Origin: Micromonospora rosaria | Lineage (GTDB): Bacteria > Actinomycetota > Actinomycetes > Mycobacteriales > Micromonosporaceae | DNA length: 64,000 bases | Assembly (NCBI RefSeq): GCF_001567585.1 | Contig: NZ_LRQV01000005.1 | Location: forward strand, 45,918 to 109,917 | Direction: 5' to 3' | Shown: positions 7,486-16,755 of the stretch, one piece after another | How positions within the stretch are numbered: position 1 is the first letter of the stretch | How the letters are laid out: every line of letters begins with the position of its first letter | Translations under genes and position numbers: made by a program | Notes under the pieces: model-generated | What the model was told of the DNA's origin: nothing | Seen by the model: the letters and a program-made list of their open reading frames with translations, nothing else | Database searches by the model: none

Positions 7486-8958
7486 GTGAGTGGGGTGTGG
7501 GTGCGGGGATTCGGGTGGCGGCACGCGGGGCGGAAGCGGTGGGCGGTACGCGGGGTGGACCTGCGTGTCGAGCGCGGCGAGCGGGTCCTGCTGCTCGGGC
7601 CGTCGGGGGCCGGCAAGAGCACCCTGCTGGCGGCGCTGGCCGGGCTGCTGCCCGAGGACTCCGGTGAACAGGAGGGCACCGTCGAGGTCGACGGGGTCGA
7701 CCCGCGCAAGGACCGGGAACGGGTCGGCATCGTCTTCCAGGACCCGCAGACCCAGCTCGTGATGGCCCGCAGCGGCGACGACGTCGCGTTCGGCCTGGAG
7801 AACCGGGGGGTGCCGGCGGACGAGATCTGGCCCCGGGTCGACGCGGCGCTGCGCCGGGTCGGCTTCCCGTACCACCGGGACCGGCCCACCGCCGCGCTCT
7901 CCGGCGGCGAGCAGCAGCGGCTCGCCCTCGCCGGGGCGCTCGCCCTGCGCCCCGGCCTGCTGCTGCTCGACGAGCCGACCGCGAACCTGGACCCGGCCGG
8001 GGCCGACCTGGTCCGCGCGGCGATCGCCGGCGCGCTCGACGAGGACACCACCCTGGTCCTGGTCGAGCACCGGGTCGCCGAGGCGCTGCCCCTGGTCGAC
8101 CGGGTGGTGGTGCTGGAGCCGGGCGGCGGGGTGCGCGCAGACGGGCCACCGGAGACCGTCTTCGCCGCGCACGGGGACGCCCTGGCGGCCGAGGGGGTCT
8201 GGGTGCCGGGCCGGCCGGTGCCGTCGCGCCGGGCCCGCACCCCGGCCGGCGCCCCGTTGCTCACCGCCGACCGGCTCGGCCTGCCGCCCCGGCTGGCCGC
8301 CACCGAGCTGAGGGTACGGGCCGGGGAGGCGCTCGCCGTGCGGGGGCCGAACGGTGCCGGCAAGTCCACCCTGGCCCTGCTCCTCGGTGGACTGCTCCGC
8401 CCCGGCACCGGCCGGGTGACCGCCGGGGCCGACCTGGCCGGCCGGGACGCCCGTACTCCCCCGCATCGGTGGCGCGCGCCCGCGCTGGCCCGCCGGATCG
8501 GGTCGGTCTTCCAGGATCCGGAGCACCAGTTCGTCACCGCCACCGTCCGCGACGAACTCGCCCTCGGTCCGCGCCGTACCGGTCGCCCGGAGGAGGCGGT
8601 CCGGGCCACCGTGGACGGGCTGCTGGAGCGGCTGCGGCTGACCCGGCTGGCCGGGGCCAACCCGTACACCCTCTCGGGTGGCGAGGCGCGGCGGCTGAGC
8701 GTGGCGACCGCCCTGGCCACCGCGCCCCGCCTGCTGATCTGCGACGAGCCCACCTTCGGGCAGGACCGGCGGACCTGGCTGGAGTTGCTGGACCTCTTCG
8801 CCGACCTGCGCGACGCCGGGCACGGCGTCGTCACGGTCACCCACGACCCGGACTTCGTCGCCGCGCTCGCCGACCGGACCGTCGTCCTGTCCCGGGCCGA
8901 CGCGACCGGCCCCGCCCCGGCCGACCGGACCGTCGGGGGCGACGATGCTCCAGGTTGA
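7486..8958 (+). CDS. ykoD: ECF transporter ATPase, two fused ABC domains (YkoD)
   Basis: 490 residues containing two ABC ATPase modules in one chain. Module 1: Walker A GPSGAGKST (38-46), Q-loop VFQDPQTQ, signature LSGGEQQ (138-144), Walker B LLLLDEP. Module 2: Walker A GPNGAGKST (287-295), VFQDPEHQF, signature LSGGEAR (396-402), Walker B LLICDEP. Both sites keep their key residues. It energises the YkoE/YkoC membrane complex. GTG start at 7486 behind GGAAGGAGC; its 3' end overlaps ykoC by 14 bp. Confidence 0.93.
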   Translation: MSGVWVRGFGWRHAGRKRWAVRGVDLRVERGERVLLLGPSGAGKSTLLAALAGLLPEDSGEQEGTVEVDGVDPRKDRERVGIVFQDPQTQLVMARSGDDVAFGLENRGVPADEIWPRVDAALRRVGFPYHRDRPTAALSGGEQQRLALAGALALRPGLLLLDEPTANLDPAGADLVRAAIAGALDEDTTLVLVEHRVAEALPLVDRVVVLEPGGGVRADGPPETVFAAHGDALAAEGVWVPGRPVPSRRARTPAGAPLLTADRLGLPPRLAATELRVRAGEALAVRGPNGAGKSTLALLLGGLLRPGTGRVTAGADLAGRDARTPPHRWRAPALARRIGSVFQDPEHQFVTATVRDELALGPRRTGRPEEAVRATVDGLLERLRLTRLAGANPYTLSGGEARRLSVATALATAPRLLICDEPTFGQDRRTWLELLDLFADLRDAGHGVVTVTHDPDFVAALADRTVVLSRADATGPAPADRTVGGDDAPG

Positions 8959-9745
8959 GCCGGTCGCCGTGCCGGGCGCGCCGCTGGCCCGGCGCAACCC
9001 GGTGGCGAAGCTGGCGGCGGCGCTGGTCTTCTCGGTGCTGCTGATCGCCACCCTGGACCCGGTGGCCCCGGCGATCGCCATCGCCGTCGAACTGGCGCTG
9101 CTCCCGCTGTTCGGGGTCCGCTACCGGGTACTGGCCCGGCGGGCGGCGCCGCTGCTGGTGGGCGCGGTGGGCATCCTGGTCACGCTGGTGCTCTTCGCCG
9201 CCGACCGGTCCGGCACGACGCTGGTCGCGGCGGGTCCGGTGCTGGTCACCTCGGGGGTGCTGGTGACCGCGCTCGGGCTGGTGCTGCGGATGTTCGCGGT
9301 GGCGCTGCCCGGGGTGATCGTCTTCGCCACCACCGACCCGACGGACCTGGCCGACGCGCTGATCCAGAACGCGAGGGCGCCGGCCCGGTTCGCCATCGGC
9401 GCGCTGGCCGCGTTCCGGCTGGTGCCGCTGCTCGCCGAGGAGTGGCAGATGATCAGCATGGCCCGCCGGGCGCGCGGGGTGGACGCCGGGCGCAACCCGG
9501 TGGCCCGGCTGCGCCTGTTCGCCTCGACGGCGTTCGCCCTGCTGGTCGGCGCGATCCGTCGGGGTACCCGGCTGGCGGTCGCGATGGACGCCCGGGGCTT
9601 CGACGCGGGCACCCCACGCACCGTCGCCCGCCGGCAACGGTTCACCGTCGCCGACGGGCTGCTGGTCGCCGGGGCGGCGGCACTGGCCGGGGCTGCGCTG
9701 GCGGTCAGCGTCGCCCTCGGCACCTTCCGCCCCCTGATCGGCTGA
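8945..9745 (+). CDS. ykoC: ECF transporter T component (YkoC/CbiQ family)
   Basis: 266 residues with several membrane helices and the two coupling motifs of T components, RARGVDAG and DARGFDAG (Ala-Arg-Gly), which contact the ATPase grooves. It couples YkoD to the substrate subunit YkoE. The start overlaps the ykoD end by 14 bp, so the three genes form one transcription unit under the TPP riboswitch. The gene runs convergently into the repeat-rich gene at 9764. Confidence 0.9.
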   Translation: MLQVEPVAVPGAPLARRNPVAKLAAALVFSVLLIATLDPVAPAIAIAVELALLPLFGVRYRVLARRAAPLLVGAVGILVTLVLFAADRSGTTLVAAGPVLVTSGVLVTALGLVLRMFAVALPGVIVFATTDPTDLADALIQNARAPARFAIGALAAFRLVPLLAEEWQMISMARRARGVDAGRNPVARLRLFASTAFALLVGAIRRGTRLAVAMDARGFDAGTPRTVARRQRFTVADGLLVAGAAALAGAALAVSVALGTFRPLIG

Positions 9746-9763
9746 CGCTCGCTGGCGGTGCGC

Positions 9764-10312
9764 TCAGCTCCGCCGGAAGGCGTACCGGCGGGTCTGACCG
9801 GCGGACCGGCCACGGCCGGAGATCGCCCCGCGCCGGCCGTCCTGCCTCGGTCCCGCCGTCGGCGTCGCCGACGGGGCGGGTCCGCCCGGCCGGACCACCG
9901 GTTCGACCGACGTCGCCGACGGCACCAGCCCGCCGGGCCGGGCCACCAGGTCAGCGGGCCGGGCCACCAGGTCAGCGGGCCGGGCCACCAGGTCAGCGGG
10001 CCGGGCCAGCAAATCGGCAGGCCGGATCGGCGCGCCCGCCGACGGGACCGGGCCAGCCGACGGGACCGGGCCAGCCGACGGGAGCAGGCCAGCCGACGGG
10101 ACCGGGCCAGCCGACGGGAGCAGGCCAGCCGACGGGACCGGGCCAGCCGACGGGACCAGGTCGGCCGACGGGATCGGGCCGGCCGACGGTGGGGCCGGGA
10201 CCAGGCCGGCCGGTGGGTTCGCCGTCGGCGCGTCCACCGGGGACGGTGCGGGCGACGGGGACGGTGCGGGCGACGGGGTACGGGATTTCTTCGGGTTGCG
10301 GGCAGCAGGCAT
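9764..10312 (-). CDS. Small repeat-rich basic protein, function unknown
   Basis: 182 residues, not recognised as any family. N-terminus MPAARNPKKSRTPSP is basic, the centre consists of about nine six-residue units of the type SAGPVP/SAGLLP and then about five seven-residue units RPADLVA, and the C-terminus is basic (GRRGAISGRG ... RRYAFRRS). No membrane segment or signal peptide. The ATG at 10312 has GAGGAG 8 bases upstream and third codon positions are GC-rich, so it is probably translated. Pro/Ala/Ser-rich repeats suggest a disordered linker-like protein that may bind nucleic acid through its basic ends; this is a guess. Confidence 0.6.
   Translation of the reverse strand: MPAARNPKKSRTPSPAPSPSPAPSPVDAPTANPPAGLVPAPPSAGPIPSADLVPSAGPVPSAGLLPSAGPVPSAGLLPSAGPVPSAGPVPSAGAPIRPADLLARPADLVARPADLVARPADLVARPGGLVPSATSVEPVVRPGGPAPSATPTAGPRQDGRRGAISGRGRSAGQTRRYAFRRS
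9934..10190. repeat. Two tandem DNA repeat arrays inside the 9764-10312 gene
   Basis: At about 9934-10020 a 21-bp unit (core GGGCCACCAGGTCAGC) is repeated three to four times almost exactly. At about 10035-10190 an 18-bp unit (core CCAGCCGACGGGACCGGG, alternating with GGGAGCAGG) is repeated eight or nine times. Both periods are multiples of three, so the protein frame is preserved. Near identity of the copies points to recent expansion; length is likely variable between strains. Confidence 0.85.
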
Positions 10313-10737
10313 CTGGTGGCTCCTCGGGGAACGGGACCGTCCGGGCCGGCCGGGCACGGTCGGGCGAGCGGGGAAAAGGGGTGCCCGGGGTCGGCCCGAC
10401 GTCGACAGCGCACGTGGCGGTGGACGGGATGCGGACGCCCGCAGGCACGGGGACCACGGCGAGGGCGGTGGTCCCGGGGCTCGGCAGGGGCGTCAGTTGC
10501 GCATGACCGGACGGTATCCGACCCGCCCGCCGGCCCGCACCCGAATTACCGGCCACCGTCGACGGCCCGCCGGCCCCGGCGGGCCGTGCGCCGCGACCGG
10601 AGGTGGCCACACGCGGGCGCCACTGCGGGTGGTGCCGGCGCGACCACCTGGTGACACCGCCTCGGTCTCCCCGCCGGGCCCGCGACCGGCCGCGATACCG
10701 TCTGCATCAGCAGGCCGACTGGAAGGTGGCGGAACGG
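10313..10737. other. Intergenic stretch between repeat protein and gnd
   Basis: 425 bp between divergent genes. I see no recognised gene. A minus-strand frame from about 10506 to 10313 has GC-rich third positions but lacks a start with a ribosome binding site and runs into the repeat gene in another frame. Promoters for both neighbours should lie here, but none stands out clearly. Confidence 0.5.
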
Positions 10738-12180
10738 ATGACTGAACAGGCGACGGCGCAGATCGGCGTGACCGGGCTGGCGGTGATGGGCCGGAACCTG
10801 GCCCGCAACCTCGCCCGGAACGGGTTCACGGTGGCGGTGCACAACCGGTCCCCGGAGCGGACCCGCACGCTGGTGGCCGAGCACGGCGACGAGGGTACGT
10901 TCGTCCCCGCCGAGTCCCTGGCCGACTTCGTGGCCGCACTGGAGCGGCCACGCGCGGTCATCATCATGGTCAAGGCCGGTGCGCCCACCGACGCGGTCAT
11001 CGACGAGCTGGTTCCCCTGCTGGAGGCGGGCGACATCGTCATCGACTGCGGCAACGCGCACTTCGCCGACACCCGCCGCCGGGAGGAGGCGCTGCGCACC
11101 CACGGGCTGCACTTCGTCGGCACCGGGGTCTCCGGTGGCGAGGAGGGCGCGCTGCTCGGCCCGAGCATCATGCCCGGCGGCTCCGCCGAGTCGTACGCCA
11201 AGCTCGGCCCGATCTTCGAGAAGATCGCCGCCCAGGTGGAGGGCACCCCGTGCTGCGTGCACGTCGGGCCGGACGGCGCCGGGCACTTCGTGAAGATGGT
11301 GCACAACGGCATCGAGTACGCCGACATGCAGCTCATCGCCGAGGCGTACGACCTGCTGCGGGCCGGCCTGGACGCGACGCCCGCCGAGATCGCGGAGATC
11401 TTCCGCGAGTGGAACACCGGTGAGCTGGAGTCCTTCCTCATCGAGATCACCGCGGACGTGCTGGCGCACACCGACGCCGACACCGGCAAGCCCTTCGTCG
11501 ACGTGGTGCAGGACCGGGCCGAGCAGAAGGGCACCGGCCGGTGGACGGTGCAGAGCGCGCTCGACCTCGGCATCCCGATCACCGGTATCGCCGAGGCGAC
11601 CTTCGCCCGGTCGCTGTCCGGGCACGCCGGCCAGCGCGAGGCGGCCCGCCGGGCGTTCCCGGACGCGGGCGAGAAGTGGCAGGTCAGTGACCGGGAGGCG
11701 TTCGTCGAGGACGTCCGCCGGGCGCTGCTCGCCTCGAAGATCGTCGCGTACGCGCAGGGCTTCGACCACATCCGGGCCGGCAGCAGCGAGTACGACTGGA
11801 ACATCGACCTGGGCAGCACCGCCACCATCTGGCGGGGCGGCTGCATCATCCGGGCCCGCTTCCTCGACCGGATCAAGCAGGCGTACGACCAGCAGCCGGA
11901 CCTGCCGAGCCTGCTGGTGGCGCCGTACTTCGCCGAGGCGGTGGCGGCCGGTGTGCCGAGCTGGCGGCGGGTGGTGGCCGACGCGGCCCGGGCCGGCGTC
12001 CCGGCGCCCGCCTTCGGCTCGTCGCTGTCCTACTTCGACGCGCTGCGGGCGGACCGGCTGCCGGCCGCGCTGATCCAGGGCCTGCGGGACAACTTCGGGG
12101 CGCACACCTACCAGCGGGTGGACCGCGAGGGCAGCTTCCACATCCTGTGGGCCGCCGACCGCTCCGAGGTCGCCGGCTGA
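10738..12180 (+). CDS. gnd: 6-phosphogluconate dehydrogenase, decarboxylating
   Basis: 480 residues. Converts 6-phosphogluconate and NADP+ to ribulose 5-phosphate, CO2 and NADPH in the pentose phosphate pathway. The dinucleotide fold starts with GVTGLAVMGRNLARN, followed by HNRSPERT which suits NADP. The segment GHFVKMVHNGIEY carries the catalytic Lys and the conserved His-Asn, and the C-terminal all-helical domain is complete. ATG at 10738 with GGAAGG upstream. A strong hairpin follows the stop, so the gene is probably monocistronic. Confidence 0.95.
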   Translation: MTEQATAQIGVTGLAVMGRNLARNLARNGFTVAVHNRSPERTRTLVAEHGDEGTFVPAESLADFVAALERPRAVIIMVKAGAPTDAVIDELVPLLEAGDIVIDCGNAHFADTRRREEALRTHGLHFVGTGVSGGEEGALLGPSIMPGGSAESYAKLGPIFEKIAAQVEGTPCCVHVGPDGAGHFVKMVHNGIEYADMQLIAEAYDLLRAGLDATPAEIAEIFREWNTGELESFLIEITADVLAHTDADTGKPFVDVVQDRAEQKGTGRWTVQSALDLGIPITGIAEATFARSLSGHAGQREAARRAFPDAGEKWQVSDREAFVEDVRRALLASKIVAYAQGFDHIRAGSSEYDWNIDLGSTATIWRGGCIIRARFLDRIKQAYDQQPDLPSLLVAPYFAEAVAAGVPSWRRVVADAARAGVPAPAFGSSLSYFDALRADRLPAALIQGLRDNFGAHTYQRVDREGSFHILWAADRSEVAG

Positions 12181-12192
12181 CGGTCGCCACGG

Positions 12193-12281
12193 GCCGGCGG
12201 TGACCGCCGGCCCCGACACGACGGGCTCGACACGACGGGGCCGTCCGGTCCGACGCTCACCGCGTCGGAGCGGACGGCCCC
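12193..12281 (+). terminator. Terminator region of gnd
   Basis: Two hairpins follow the gnd stop: GCCGGCGG/CCGCCGGC (12193-12211) and a long stem GGGGCCGTCC with GGACGGCCCC (12237-12246 and 12272-12281) enclosing GTCCGAC/GTCGGAG. No T-run, as usual in this GC class. Confidence 0.65.
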
Positions 12282-12380
12282 GTGCCGTACCCGTTGTCCC
12301 CCCGGGCGGGTGCCACCTCGGTCACCCCGCCGGGGTGGCGTCCGCCCGTCCCTCGATCCCCTCGTCCCGCCGGCCGACGG

Positions 12381-12566
12381 TCACCAGAACCGGCGGCGCC
12401 TGGCCCGCTGCGGGCGCAGCATGTCGGCGCCCCTGGTCAGCAGCCGGCTCACCCCGGTCGGGCCGCGCCGGGCCTCCAGGGTGTGGCTGAGTCGGCGGGC
12501 ACCGGCCGCCGCCAGCGGCACCGCCACGGCCATCACCGCGTACTGGCCGATCCGCTTGCGCATCAT
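12381..12566 (-). CDS. Small membrane-associated protein of 61 residues
   Basis: Starts MMRKRIGQYAVMAVAVPLAA, giving one N-terminal hydrophobic segment (about 8-23), and ends in a very basic tail (RPQRARRRRFW). GGAGGTGA stands 7 bases before the ATG at 12566, the best sign that it is real. No family recognised; similar short proteins seem common in Micromonosporaceae as far as I recall. It lies convergent to gnd and downstream of uppS in the same direction. Confidence 0.6.
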   Translation of the reverse strand: MMRKRIGQYAVMAVAVPLAAAGARRLSHTLEARRGPTGVSRLLTRGADMLRPQRARRRRFW

Positions 12567-12687
12567 CTCGGTTCACCTCCGTCAGTCGCTCCTGACGTGG
12601 TGGTACCCCACCGGGTCCGCCGGTAAGCCTCCGGCCGCCGGAGCCGGGTGACCGGGCCTCCGGCCGCCGGAGCCGGGTGACCGGGCC

Positions 12688-13500
12688 TCAGATCGGCGGG
12701 GCGACCGGGTTGGGCAGCGCGCCGCCGAAGCGGCGGTCCCGCTGGGCGTACAGCTCGCAGGCGTACCAGAGGTGCCGGCGGTCGAAGTCCGGCCAGAGGG
12801 TGTCCAGGTAGACCATCTCCGCGTAGGCGGTCTGCCAGAGCAGGAAGTTGGAGATCCGCTGCTCCCCGGAGGGGCGCAGGAAGAGGTCCACCTCGGGCAC
12901 CTCGGGGTGGTACAGGTACTTCGCCACGGTCTTCTCGGTGACCTTCGCCGGGTCCAGCCGGCCGGCGGCGGCCTCGGCGGCGATCCGGGCGGCGGCGTCG
13001 GCGATCTCCGCCTGCCCGCCGTAGTTGACGCAGAACTGGAGGGTCAGGGTGCTGTTGTCCCTCGACATCTCCTCGGCGGTCTGCAACTCGGAGATGACGC
13101 TCTTCCACAGCCGCCCGGCCCGCCCCGACCAGACCACCCGGACGCCCAGCTCGACGAGCTGGTCGCGGCGGCGACGGATGACGTCCCGGTTGAAGCCCAT
13201 CAGGAACCGGACCTCGTCCGGCGAGCGCCGCCAGTTCTCGGTGGAGAACGCGTACGCCGACAGGTAGGGGATGCCCAGCTCGATGGCGCCCTCGACGGTG
13301 TCGAAGAGGCTGTACTCACCCTGCTCGTGACCCTTGGTGCGGGGCAGGCCGCGCTCCTTGGCCCAGCGACCGTTGCCGTCCATCACGATGGCCACGTGCT
13401 TCGGCAGCGCCCCGGCCGGCAGCGCCGGGGGCCGGGCACCGGACGGGTGCGGGGTCGGGGGCACCGGCTCGCGCCGGCCGGTCCTCGTCGATCGGATCAC
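12688..13500 (-). CDS. uppS: Isoprenyl transferase (cis-prenyl diphosphate synthase)
   Basis: 270 residues. Condenses isopentenyl diphosphates in cis to make the long polyprenyl diphosphate that carries cell wall precursors. Conserved regions: [17 protein letters not shown] with Asp41 as metal/diphosphate ligand, [18 protein letters not shown], and [18 protein letters not shown] start at 13500 overlaps the recO stop by 4 bp, the common actinobacterial recO-uppS arrangement. Product chain length (decaprenyl or shorter) cannot be read from the sequence. Confidence 0.95.
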   Translation of the reverse strand: MIRSTRTGRREPVPPTPHPSGARPPALPAGALPKHVAIVMDGNGRWAKERGLPRTKGHEQGEYSLFDTVEGAIELGIPYLSAYAFSTENWRRSPDEVRFLMGFNRDVIRRRRDQLVELGVRVVWSGRAGRLWKSVISELQTAEEMSRDNSTLTLQFCVNYGGQAEIADAAARIAAEAAAGRLDPAKVTEKTVAKYLYHPEVPEVDLFLRPSGEQRISNFLLWQTAYAEMVYLDTLWPDFDRRHLWYACELYAQRDRRFGGALPNPVAPPI

Positions 13501-14372
13501 TCGGTCATCTCCCTGGTCATGCCCTCCGCGCCGGCCCCGACGCCGGGCGGCGGGACCGGGTCGGCCACACCACCGCGCGGGGCCGGGGCCGGGCCGGTCG
13601 CCGAGGTGCCCCGGTCGACCAGCGGCAGCGAGCGTAACGCGCGCTCCAGGTGCCACTGCAGGTGCGCCGCGACCAGGCCGCTGCACTCCCGGCGTACCCC
13701 GGTCTCGGTGGCGTCGGCGATCCGCCAGTCACCGGTGGTCAGCGCGGACATCAGGTCGACGGTGGCCGGGGCCGGGTGGGCCGCGCCGGGTGGCCGGCAG
13801 TCCGGGCAGACGCTCCCTCCGGCGGGCACCGAGAACGCCCGGTGCCGGCCGGGCGTGCCGCAGACGGCGCAGGCGGTCAGCGCCGGGGCCCAGCCGGCGA
13901 GGCTCATCGCCCGCAGCAGGTACGCGTCGAGCACCAGGGTGGTGGCGTGCTCCCCCACCGCCAGCGCGCGCAGCGCGCCGAGGGTGAGCTGGAACAGCCG
14001 CAGCGACGGCTCCCGCTCGACCGGGGTGAGCCGTTCGGCGGTCTCGGCGATCGCGCTGGCCGCCGTGTACCGGGGGTAGTCGCCGAGGAACCGCTTGCCG
14101 TAGAGGTCGATCCCCTCGACCTGGCTGACGCTGTGCAGGGAGCTGCCCTGCTCGCCCTTCGGGTCACCGGCCAGTTGCAGGTCGATGTGCCCGAACGGCT
14201 CCAGCCGCGCGCCGAACTTGCTGGTGGTGCGGCGGACCCCCCGGGCGACCGCGCGCAGCCGGCCGTGCCGACGGGTGAGCAGGGTGATGATCCGGTCGGA
14301 CTCGCCGAGTTTCTGCACACGCAGCACCACCGCGTCGTCGCGGTAGAGCTGTCGACGGTACCCGGCGGCCAT
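13497..14372 (-). CDS. recO: DNA repair protein RecO
   Basis: 291 residues. Mediator of RecF-pathway recombination that helps load RecA and anneals strands. The N-terminal OB fold begins [19 protein letters not shown]; a zinc-finger-like segment CAVCGTPG ... CPDC sits near 180-205, followed by a C-terminal helical region with a Pro/Gly-rich tail. Coupled to uppS by overlap; era and the acyltransferase lie upstream in the same direction. Confidence 0.93.
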   Translation of the reverse strand: MAAGYRRQLYRDDAVVLRVQKLGESDRIITLLTRRHGRLRAVARGVRRTTSKFGARLEPFGHIDLQLAGDPKGEQGSSLHSVSQVEGIDLYGKRFLGDYPRYTAASAIAETAERLTPVEREPSLRLFQLTLGALRALAVGEHATTLVLDAYLLRAMSLAGWAPALTACAVCGTPGRHRAFSVPAGGSVCPDCRPPGAAHPAPATVDLMSALTTGDWRIADATETGVRRECSGLVAAHLQWHLERALRSLPLVDRGTSATGPAPAPRGGVADPVPPPGVGAGAEGMTREMTE

Positions 14373-14406
14373 CAGGGCATTCTCCCCCGTACCCCCGGGC
14401 CGCCGG

Positions 14407-15636
14407 TCACCGGGCGGGGCTCTGGACGATCTCGTCCTCGTCGTCGTCCGCGACCCGGGCCCCGGGGACCGACGCCCGGCGGCGCGCCGGCCCGTCCGCC
14501 CCGGAGTCTCCCGGCCGCCAGGCCGACCCGGCGTTCCCAGGCCGACCTGGCAGGTCGACGTCGGCGGAGCGACCCGGTAGGTCGACGTCCCCGGAGCGAC
14601 CCGGCGCGGCCGGCGGTCCGCCGGCCGGGGCCGGGCGCCGCCCGCCGGGCAGCATCTCCGGTGGGCGACCGGCGGCCACGTCCTCCACCCAGCCGACCAG
14701 CATCGTCACCAGCCCGACCAGGGCGAAGACCAGGACCACTCGGATGGCCAGGCCGACCGGGTCCTGGTGGGACCAGCCGACGACGTCGACCAGCGGGGTG
14801 AGCGCGACCACGAACGGCATGTGCCAGAGGTAGACGGTGAGCGCCCGCCGGTTCAGCACGGTCACCGCGCGGCCGAACACCGCGTTGCGGTCCACCCAGG
14901 CCGCCCCGGCCGGCGCGCGACCCAGCGCCACCAGGATGAACGCCGCCGACCAGAGCGCGTTGCCCAGCGGGATGTCGTTGAGGTCGTACCCCCGGCTGCC
15001 GGGGTGGGTGAGGATCCACGCCGCACCGGCGCCCCCGACGACCAGCACGACCGGGATCAGCACCCGGTTGGTGAGCCGGCGCAGCAGTCCATCGTGGTGG
15101 GCGAAGCCCAGCAGCCAGGCTCCGAAGTAGAGCCCGAACTCGCGCAGCACCAGGGACGGGTCGGCGAGCACCCCCACCTGGATCGCCAGCAGCAGCAGGT
15201 ACGGGGCGAGGAGCGTGGGCACCGGCGCGCGGCGGAACAGCCAGAGCGCGATCGGGGAGGCCAGCACGAACCAGAGGTAGTCCCGCAGGTACCAGATGAC
15301 GCTCAGCGCGAGCGCGCCCCAGTGGTTGGCCGGCGGGTCGGCGACCGGGAAGAGCCAGAGCACCACCCGCCAGGTCGGTTCCAGGCCGGTGAAGAGCATG
15401 GCGGGTACGAAGATCAGCGCCACCACCCACAGCGACGGCAGCAACCGGCGCAGCCGACGGACCACCGCCGACGGGCCGGTCCTGGTCAGCGAGGCGGCCA
15501 TCAGCGAACCGGCGAGGGCGAACATGACCGACATCGCCGGGAAGATCAGGGTCAGGCTCGCCCACCCCGTGACGTGGTACACCACCACACGGATGATGGC
15601 CAGGAAGCGGAGCAGGTCCAGGTATCTGTTTCGCAT
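14407..15636 (-). CDS. Acyltransferase family 3 membrane protein
   Basis: 409 residues from the ATG at 15636 (RNRYLDLLRFLAIIRVVVYH), with about ten membrane helices and the early His expected in Acyl_transf_3 enzymes (YHVTGW). Such proteins acylate sugars or other surface molecules. The cytoplasmic C-terminal tail of about 90 residues is Pro/Gly/Asp-rich with repeated VDLPGR. An upstream ATG at 15735 would add 33 residues, but neither start has a strong ribosome binding site. It sits between era and recO, an unusual position. Substrate unknown. Confidence 0.8.
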   Translation of the reverse strand: MRNRYLDLLRFLAIIRVVVYHVTGWASLTLIFPAMSVMFALAGSLMAASLTRTGPSAVVRRLRRLLPSLWVVALIFVPAMLFTGLEPTWRVVLWLFPVADPPANHWGALALSVIWYLRDYLWFVLASPIALWLFRRAPVPTLLAPYLLLLAIQVGVLADPSLVLREFGLYFGAWLLGFAHHDGLLRRLTNRVLIPVVLVVGGAGAAWILTHPGSRGYDLNDIPLGNALWSAAFILVALGRAPAGAAWVDRNAVFGRAVTVLNRRALTVYLWHMPFVVALTPLVDVVGWSHQDPVGLAIRVVLVFALVGLVTMLVGWVEDVAAGRPPEMLPGGRRPAPAGGPPAAPGRSGDVDLPGRSADVDLPGRPGNAGSAWRPGDSGADGPARRRASVPGARVADDDEDEIVQSPAR

Positions 15637-15818
15637 CAGCCTGCGTCTATCTCCGGGGGAGGCGGGGAACGACAGTCCCCTACCCTCCGCCCTCGTCCCG
15701 GCAAACCGGCCGCGACCCGGCGAATCGTGAGACATCCCATAGTCGACGGCGGCCGACCGGGCCGCGATGGTGACGGGTGGACATCATCCGGCCACCGAAC
15801 GTGACCCTGGATGTCGGC

Positions 15819-16718
15819 TCAGAAGCCCAGCTTGCGGAGCTGCTTCGGGTCCCGCTGCCAGTCCTTCGCCACCCGGACGTGCAGGTCGAGGTAGACCCGG
15901 GTACCGAGCAGCTCCTCGATCTGCCGGCGGGCGGTGGTGCCCACCTCCTTGAGGCGGCTGGCCCGGTGACCGATCACGATCGCCTTCTGGCTGGACCGCT
16001 CCACGTACACGTCGGCGTAGATCTTCATGAGCTGGCCCTCGGGGATCATCTCCTCGACGACCACCGCGATGGAGTGCGGCAGCTCGTCGCGGACCCCTTC
16101 CAGGGCCGCCTCCCGGATCAGCTCGGCGACCAGCACCTGCTCCGGGTCGTCGGTGAGCATGTCGTCCGGGTAGAGCTGCGGCGACGGTGGGAGGTACCCG
16201 GTCATCACGTCCACCAGGGTGTCCACCTGGTGCCCGGAGACCGCGCTGACCGGCACCACGGCCGCGAACTCGCCCAGCTCGCTGACCGCCAGCAACTGCT
16301 CGGCCAGCCGTTTCTTGTCGACCAGGTCGGTCTTGGTCACCACCGCCAGCACGGTCGCCTTCAACGCCGCCAGCTCACCACTGATGAACCGGTCACCGCG
16401 CCCCACCGGCTCGTCCGCCGGGATGCACAGGCCGATCACGTCGACCTCGCTCCAGGTGGTGCGGACCAGGTCGTTGAGGCGCTCGCCGAGCAGCGTCCGG
16501 GGCCGGTGCAGACCGGGCGTGTCGACCAGGACGAGCTGCGAGTCCGGCCGGTGCAGCACGGCCCGGATGACGTGCCGGGTGGTCTGCGGCTTGTTCGAGG
16601 TGATCGCGATCTTCTGGCCGACGATCGCGTTGGTCAGGGTGGACTTGCCCGCGTTCGGCCGGCCCACGAAGCAGGCGAACCCGGCCCGGTACGGCCGCTG
16701 CGCCGTCGCGTCGCTCAT
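15819..16718 (-). CDS. era: GTPase Era
   Basis: 299 residues. Ribosome-associated GTPase that binds the 16S rRNA 3' end during 30S assembly. G1 GRPNAGKS (19-26), G2 region KPQTTRH, G3 DTPGLH, G4-like TKTD (in place of NKxD), then a C-terminal KH domain containing HSIAVVVEEM. Lies 37 bp downstream of the CDA-like gene and belongs to the phoH-ybeY-CNNM-CDA-era run. Confidence 0.95.
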   Translation of the reverse strand: MSDATAQRPYRAGFACFVGRPNAGKSTLTNAIVGQKIAITSNKPQTTRHVIRAVLHRPDSQLVLVDTPGLHRPRTLLGERLNDLVRTTWSEVDVIGLCIPADEPVGRGDRFISGELAALKATVLAVVTKTDLVDKKRLAEQLLAVSELGEFAAVVPVSAVSGHQVDTLVDVMTGYLPPSPQLYPDDMLTDDPEQVLVAELIREAALEGVRDELPHSIAVVVEEMIPEGQLMKIYADVYVERSSQKAIVIGHRASRLKEVGTTARRQIEELLGTRVYLDLHVRVAKDWQRDPKQLRKLGF

Positions 16719-16755
16719 GCCGTACCCCGCCCGGTCGGCCGGTCGCCCCGCCCGG

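Noticed and set aside
9934..10190. Repeats considered as CRISPR or recombination site
   Set aside because: They keep a protein frame in multiples of three and lack spacers.
10313..10506. Minus-strand frame with GC-rich third positions upstream of the repeat gene
   Set aside because: No start with a ribosome binding site, and it runs into the repeat gene in a different frame; left as intergenic.
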